Source: Ochromonadaceae sp. CCMP2298
Taxonomy: Eukaryota; Sar; Synurophyceae; Ochromonadales; Ochromonadaceae
Assembly (NCBI GenBank): GCA_026770595.1
Contig: MU634814.1
Coordinates: 1 to 10,045, forward strand
Length of the DNA stretch: 10,045 bases
Direction of reading: 5' to 3'
A model generated the notes under the pieces. The model did no database searches. It was not told the DNA's origin and was given only the letters and a program-made list of their open reading frames with translations. Shown here piece after piece: positions 1 through 4,500 of the stretch; positions within the stretch are counted from its first letter, which is position 1, and the number at the start of each line of letters is the position of its first letter. The translations under genes were made by a program, and so were the position numbers.

Positions 1-95
1 GGCAGAAAGACCCCCCCTGGCGGCTCCACCCCCATCACCCTGGACGCCTCTCCGATGACCACCCGCCCCCTAGACGTGCACGCCCCACCAACACT
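1..95. repeat. Inverted paralog repeat, block A (left arm)
   Basis: Bases 1-95 are identical, in reverse complement, to 8402-8496, by direct reading. The block runs off the left edge, so its full length is unknown. Both copies are coding and in the same frame. The first mismatch is at base 96. Confidence 0.9.
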
Positions 96-588
96 CACAA
101 TCACCTCTGAATATGCTGACAACTCGGAGGACATTTCTATTTGTATCTCCGCAGATGCCTCTGTAGACACCATTTCTTCCCCCCAGGGATCCAGCAAGTC
201 CAGATCCGGCTCGTTTACAGTGCAGCCCATAGAAATAGACCATATTCTCAGCCGCTCACCTACCGGTAGGCACCCGGAGCTGACAGCCTTCAGCGCAGAG
301 GCCAACACGATCGTGGCGGATGAGATCGACATGCTTGACGGTTTCGTTCCCTATGGACCCTACCGTACCCAAAAGGGCGACTTCGACAATACCCCGGACT
401 ACGACGAGGACAGGGACGTGGACGAGGCGGCGGAGATAGAGGCAGCGGCGGCAGCCAAGGCGGCAATAGCGGCTGCAGAGAATGCAGAGGCTGCAGTAGA
501 TACTACTGTTGCTGTTGTGAAAGACAGTACTGACAGCCCCGACCGCACTTCTGAAGTCGTCGTTGGCACCGAGCAGCTCACATATTAG
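1..588 (+). CDS. C-terminal tail of a second PPP4R1-like protein (5' end cut by window edge)
   Basis: The frame is open from base 1 and ends at TAG 586-588, giving 195 residues. The ATG at 55 is not the start: the 18 codons before it (GRKTPPGGSTPITLDASP) match the interior of the HEAT-repeat gene at the other end of the window, so the true start lies left of the edge. The visible part is a low-complexity, probably disordered tail. It is Ser/Thr-rich first, then an acidic stretch (DNTPDYDEDRDVDEAAEIE), then an Ala-rich helix-prone run, then a Ser/Thr tail ending in QLTY. No HEAT repeats fall inside the window, so the phosphatase-regulator role is inferred only from the paralog. Compared with that paralog, the tail has different inserts in the Ser/Thr part and lacks its DPA repeat. 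It could be an intact gene or a truncated duplicate. Confidence 0.8.
   Translation, partial: GRKTPPGGSTPITLDASPMTTRPLDVHAPPTLTITSEYADNSEDISICISADASVDTISSPQGSSKSRSGSFTVQPIEIDHILSRSPTGRHPELTAFSAEANTIVADEIDMLDGFVPYGPYRTQKGDFDNTPDYDEDRDVDEAAEIEAAAAAKAAIAAAENAEAAVDTTVAVVKDSTDSPDRTSEVVVGTEQLTY
368..496. repeat. Inverted paralog repeat, block B (left arm)
   Basis: By eye, these 129 bases match the reverse complement of 7998-8126 exactly, including synonymous positions. They code for the acidic-to-Ala-rich part of the tail. Sequence on both sides is strongly diverged, apart from short matches such as the one around 300-332. Confidence 0.88.
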
Positions 589-627
589 ATGTGAACTGAA
601 CATTGCCGATTGTAGGTACTTGTCTAG

Positions 628-649
628 ACATTCAAACGACATTCAAACG
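628..649. repeat. 11-nt tandem pair in 3' flank
   Basis: ACATTCAAACG occurs twice in direct succession (628-638 and 639-649), about 40 nt after the stop of the left gene. Confidence 0.85.
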
Positions 650-776
650 TTATTTAACGAAGCCCAAATGTTATTCATTTTCTCCCGAGGCACAGGGGCG
701 GAGTAGCTACGGGGTATAATATCATCGCTGTTGTCGTTCCTCCAACTTCGCGCTCTCCTAGCCTAGTTCCCGGGTA

Positions 777-797
777 AGCTGGGAGCTGGGAGCTGGG
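777..797. repeat. AGCTGGG tandem triplication
   Basis: Three perfect 7-nt copies (777-783, 784-790, 791-797). A related CCCAGCTAGTTCCCAG occurs on the same strand near 973-990, so the two could pair imperfectly. Confidence 0.85.
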
Positions 798-832
798 TAA
801 ATTTAATGAGGACTGGGTTTATACTGTTCTTA

Positions 833-880
833 TGTACACGTGTACAGAGTATATGCACAATATATGTATACTTAGTATAC
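833..880. repeat. Short palindromes in AT-rich spacer
   Basis: TGTACACGTGTACA (833-846) is a perfect 14-nt palindrome with a CACGTG E-box/G-box core. GTATACT-T-AGTATAC (866-880, loop of one base, arms of seven) follows 20 nt later. Both lie between the 3' ends of two convergent genes, so a promoter role is not supported by position. Confidence 0.8.
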
Positions 881-923
881 TTTAGTTGATACGTAAGGGC
901 TGCTGTGACCCTGGTCCCTGGTC

Positions 924-1036
924 TCTGGTCCCCTGTTTTTTGGTCCTACCCTTCCCCTTTTTATCCCCCCTTCCCAGCTAGTTCCCAGGTTCCCATTTTG
1001 GGGACCATGAAGGGGACTAGGGAAGAGGGGACCAGA
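924..1036. repeat. GGGACC-rich inverted repeat
   Basis: TCTGGTCCCC (924-933) pairs perfectly with GGGGACCAGA (1027-1036). Further GGTCCC/GGTCTC units at 911-945 and GGGGAC units at 1000-1031 extend it imperfectly. It lies beyond the 3' end of the large minus-strand gene and could fold in either transcript. Confidence 0.7.
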
Positions 1037-1091
1037 AAAGAGGAGAGAGTAACCCCCCACCCGCGCCAGCCACCACTCGAGACCGCTTGCC

Positions 1092-1409
1092 TTAACCCCT
1101 CCTCCGTCTCTTCCCCGCAGGAGGCTGCCCCTCCTTCGCCTTCGGGGAGTAGATGGGAGCAAGGCGCCGTTTGGCCTGCGCCCGCCCGCCTCTGCCCTCG
1201 AGCATGGGGGACAGCACTATGGGGGACGCCTGAGAGGTGCCCACTACGGGCAGCTCCTTACGCGGTGCCTGGGGCAGGTCGCACATATGGGCCAAGAGGC
1301 CTACTATGCTGTCGTCCTCGCCCCCGTCCGCGCCCGTGGCCTCCCCCTTGACTGGGGTCGCCGCCGAATCGTCGCCTCCCTCCTGCTCACCCGCTTCCTC
1401 CATCGAAGT
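1092..1409 (-). CDS. Candidate last exon of the REC-TPR-CNB gene, or separate small ORF
   Basis: This frame is open from 1433 down to TAA 1092-1094. Third positions are strongly G/C, as in the accepted exons. The product is Gly/Glu/Asp-rich at first (EEAGEQEGGDDSAATP), then has ordinary-looking sequence (IVGLLAHMCDLPQAPRKE), two SP-type sites (IVLSPM, YSPK) and a basic end (KRRRRG) resembling a nuclear-localisation signal. CAG 1410-1412, preceded by a C/T-rich stretch, is a possible 3' splice site in phase 0. The ATG at 1403 would instead start a 103-residue ORF. It lies in the same orientation directly downstream of the CNB exon, so I favour it as C-terminal sequence of that gene, reached by an intron I could not place. 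Confidence 0.42.
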   Translation of the reverse strand, partial: TSMEEAGEQEGGDDSAATPVKGEATGADGGEDDSIVGLLAHMCDLPQAPRKELPVVGTSQASPIVLSPMLEGRGGRAQAKRRLAPIYSPKAKEGQPPAGKRRRRG

Positions 1410-1512
1410 CTGGGCACTCGGAGAGGGGCATCGTCACCCTGCGCCGGATCTGCTCCTGCGTGAGGGCGTCGCTGTTCACGGCAAAGGCACCCCTCCCTCC
1501 CTGTTTCTCTGG
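1390..1512 (-). CDS. Open in-frame continuation past the TAA of the CNB exon
   Basis: Immediately after TAA 1513-1515, 41 sense codons follow in the same frame before TGA 1387-1389. They use almost only G/C third positions and read like protein (AFAVNSDALTQEQIRRR). A candidate 87-nt intron, 1501-1587, would remove the TAA in phase: donor GTAATG at 1587, CCTAACC as a branch-like site, acceptor AAACAG. It lacks a pyrimidine tract and would also remove protein-like codons, so it is only a possibility. The stretch ends at a GTGAGC donor-like site (1385-1390). Confidence 0.3.
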
Positions 1513-4500
1513 TTAGGCGATGCGGAATGTTTCCTTCATGTCCTTGTCGCTGCTGGGCCATCGCTGCTTGGGAATCGCCTCCATTACCCCCTGCCTGTAC
1601 TTGCGCCAGTTCTGCTGCCGAAACAGCGCCACCACCACGTCTGGGTCTCCGGGGTAGCTGACAGCCTTGGTCTTCACGAACTGCAGGAACGAGTCGTCCA
1701 CCGGGAAGGTCTGGATCTGCGTCTTGTGCAGGAGGAAGAGCTCGACCGCGGTGTCTGCGATTATAGAGCCCCTGGACTTGCCGTCCTCGGGGTCAGTGAT
1801 GCACGCCTCGCCGAAGATGCGCGGCCACTGCAGGGTGGCGATGTCGGCCACCTTCAGCTCCAGCACGGGCACGGCCTCTGCGTGCGCGCGCTTGCACGAG
1901 GCCCCCCCAAAACCGCCACCCAGGTCCTCTATCTCGTCCTGCTGCGCGGCGTTCTGGATGAGCGCCTCTAGCTTGTTTATCTCCATCTGCAGCTTGTACC
2001 TGTCCAGCTCAGAGCTGGTCACATACCGCTGGCGCATAATCGAGTCGGCGTTTTTGCGAGCGTCCAGGACAGTTGCGTTCTCCACCCCGTCCGTGCTCTT
2101 GAACTCCTCCTTGGGATTGGCCATGGCCAGCACGTCTCTGAGCTTGGAGTGGAATATGTACTTCGAGTCGAACGTATCGGCGCGCTCCCTGGCGACCGAC
2201 AGCTTCTGCACCAGCATCTCTGTGCGGTTGGGCTGCTTCTGCACCTTGCAGATGCCCTTCATGACGATGTACAGGTAGTTGGGCTTGGAGCCCTGCGTGA
2301 GGATCGTCTCGCCACGGCTGTAGCGCCGAATCTGCCCCATGCGCACGAGCCTCACGTGCTGCTTGGCCGTCCACTTGGAGAATATGCCGCAGGAGCGCAG
2401 CAAATCCAGGCGCCGGCGAAGGTCCTCCAGAGCAGGCTCCAGCAATAACCGCTCGAAGTCCTGCTCCTGCAGCATGAGGATCTCGCACATGGACTGGATG
2501 TAGTGGGAGGTGAACATACCAGGCGCCAGGGACCGATCCAGTCGTCCGTTGTGCATCATGGGCCCCTCCGCGTGACTATGAGTAGTAGACTCCTGCTCCT
2601 CGTCCGTCTCCTCACCCCCCCCAGCCCCCCCAGCCCCCCCAGCCCCACCCAGAGCCTTGAAGTACAAACTAGCCCTACCCCCAGGGGTGCCCAGAACACG
2701 GGAATTATCCCTAGAGGGAGAGTTGTGCTGCTTGTTTGTTCGTGTGTGTTTTTTCTTCAACCGTAGGGCATCCTCTACCTCTGCCATTATGCGGGGGTTG
2801 TTGTTGCGGAACAGGAAGTCGATGTGCCCGAAGGCGCAGTGGGGCGGCACCTCTCCTATGTTGATATCGATCATACTCGCGCCGGCTGACTGTTTCTCCA
2901 TCTTCACCTATAGTGTATATAAATATTGGTAAGTATTATACATTATAATAGTAAGTATTATACATATGATAGTAAGGCACATGCTCACCTGCACATGTCC
3001 TGACAACAGCAGGCACACAGCGTCGCACTGGTTGTTCTGGCTGAAAATCGTGTCTTTCGAGGCGAGCGCCCTGTACTCCAGCACTCTCGACAGGTCGTCC
3101 AGCCTGCTCTCCGACATGCCCCGCAGCAGATAAAACATCCGCAAGGTTGTGCGTATAACCTCCACCTCCTGCGCTGACCTTTGCACCGGAGGAACCATTA
3201 AAGCCGTCTGCAGCTCGGTGGGTTTTTCGAAAATTTCCTCGAATAGGTTCTGTCGGAAGCCGTTATTGGACTTGAATGTGCGCAGGAAAGACCCCGACGC
3301 GTCGTCATTCGCCTGCACCGAGCCCTTCACAGCTCTGCGCGACTCTTTCACCTTGTCCCGCAGGGAGGTTTTGCAGGTGGGCTCCTCGATGGTCAAGACG
3401 TACCCGCGGGTGGCCATCAGGCGCACATCCACATCCTCTCTCTCCTCATATTTGCCACTCCCAGAGCGACTGTGCTTGGCGCTGTGCTTGCCGCTGCTGA
3501 TCTTCGTGGCGCGCCTGGAGGAGCGAGAGGTGTCAGTATTGCCCATACCCATACCCATGCCCATGCCCATGCCCATGGCAGAATTGGCAGTGGCAGTGGC
3601 CGTGAAGCCAGTGTTGTTGCCAGTGTTGGTGACATTGTTGGTGATGCCAGTGCTGGTGATTGGGCACTCCCGCTTCTCAGTGAGCAGCTTCTCTGCACGG
3701 AGCAACCTCGCTGTCTGCTGCGCCTGCGGGGGTAAAAACGCAGTAACAGAATGGGGGTTAAAAGAGGGTAATCGAGTAGGGGTTACTAAAAGAAAGAAGA
3801 GTGGTGGAGAGGGTTTAAAGATACTCACCTGTAATTGCATCCCCTCCTCACGCTTGCGCTCGTTCCGCAATGTCTTCGCCGCCGCCGCTTCCGTTATGGC
3901 CTGGTGGTACCGCCCCATGCGTCTCTTCGCCAGGGAAACCAGCTCTCGCAGATCTACAGGAGGGGTATAAGGCAGTGAGTGAGGGGTTAAAAGACAGTAG
4001 AGTAGTGAGGGGTTGAAAGACAACAGAGTGGTGAGAGGTTGTTCGCGCACCTATATCGTGTGGCATCAGCACCACTGCTCTTTCTATGTCTGTCAATCCT
4101 GTGTCATCGTCCCCCAGACGGAAGTTGATTATACCCCGGTTTCGGAAGATTAGGTACTCGTCTTGGACAGACCGGGTAGAGCCTAATCGCCTAACAATCA
4201 TATCGCATGCCACTGTGTAGAGCTTGAGGGCGCCTAGAAGGTTGCCAGAGTTGTAGTATAGGTTTCCTAGGAGCATTTTGGAGATCTGGGGGTCTTTGGA
4301 GTGCATGCCTGGGGATGAGGGTAGTATATGTTAGATGGTAGTATGTGTTAGAGGTGGAGGTGGGGGTGGTAGTATTGTTAAGAGGTGAGGTGGTAGAGGT
4401 AGTAGTATTAGGTGTTGGAGGTGGAGGTGGGGTTGGTAGTATTGTTAAGAGGTGATGTGGTAGTGGTGGTAGTATTAGGTGGTATTATTAGGTGGTAGAG

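Larger units (their letters stand above)
589..1091. other. Intergenic region between convergent genes
   Basis: I see no convincing gene here. The first about 30 bases after the TAG (CATTGCC.GA.TGTAG at 601-616) resemble the sequence just past the stop of the right-hand paralog, so the duplication reaches into the 3' UTR. The region also holds an 11-nt tandem pair (628-649), a triple AGCTGGG (777-797), short AT-rich palindromes (833-880) and a GGGACC-rich inverted repeat (924-1036). I found no clear AATAAA polyadenylation signal. ORFs called here lie in low-complexity G/C runs and show no protein-like composition. Confidence 0.6.

Noticed and set aside
833-846. CACGTG palindrome as a promoter E-box/G-box
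   Set aside because: It lies between two gene 3' ends with no start nearby, so a promoter role is unsupported.
905-1351. 148-codon plus-strand frame in the left spacer
   Set aside because: It is Pro/Arg/Gly-rich, spans simple GGGACC repeats and runs antisense to a better candidate exon.
1237-1971. 244-codon plus-strand open frame opposite the CNB2 exon
   Set aside because: It is antisense to conserved CNB sequence. Composition follows from the complement of GC-rich codons and no motif is visible.
3149-3970. 273-codon plus-strand frame
   Set aside because: It lies antisense across two exons and an intron of the REC-TPR-CNB gene, with no protein-like pattern.
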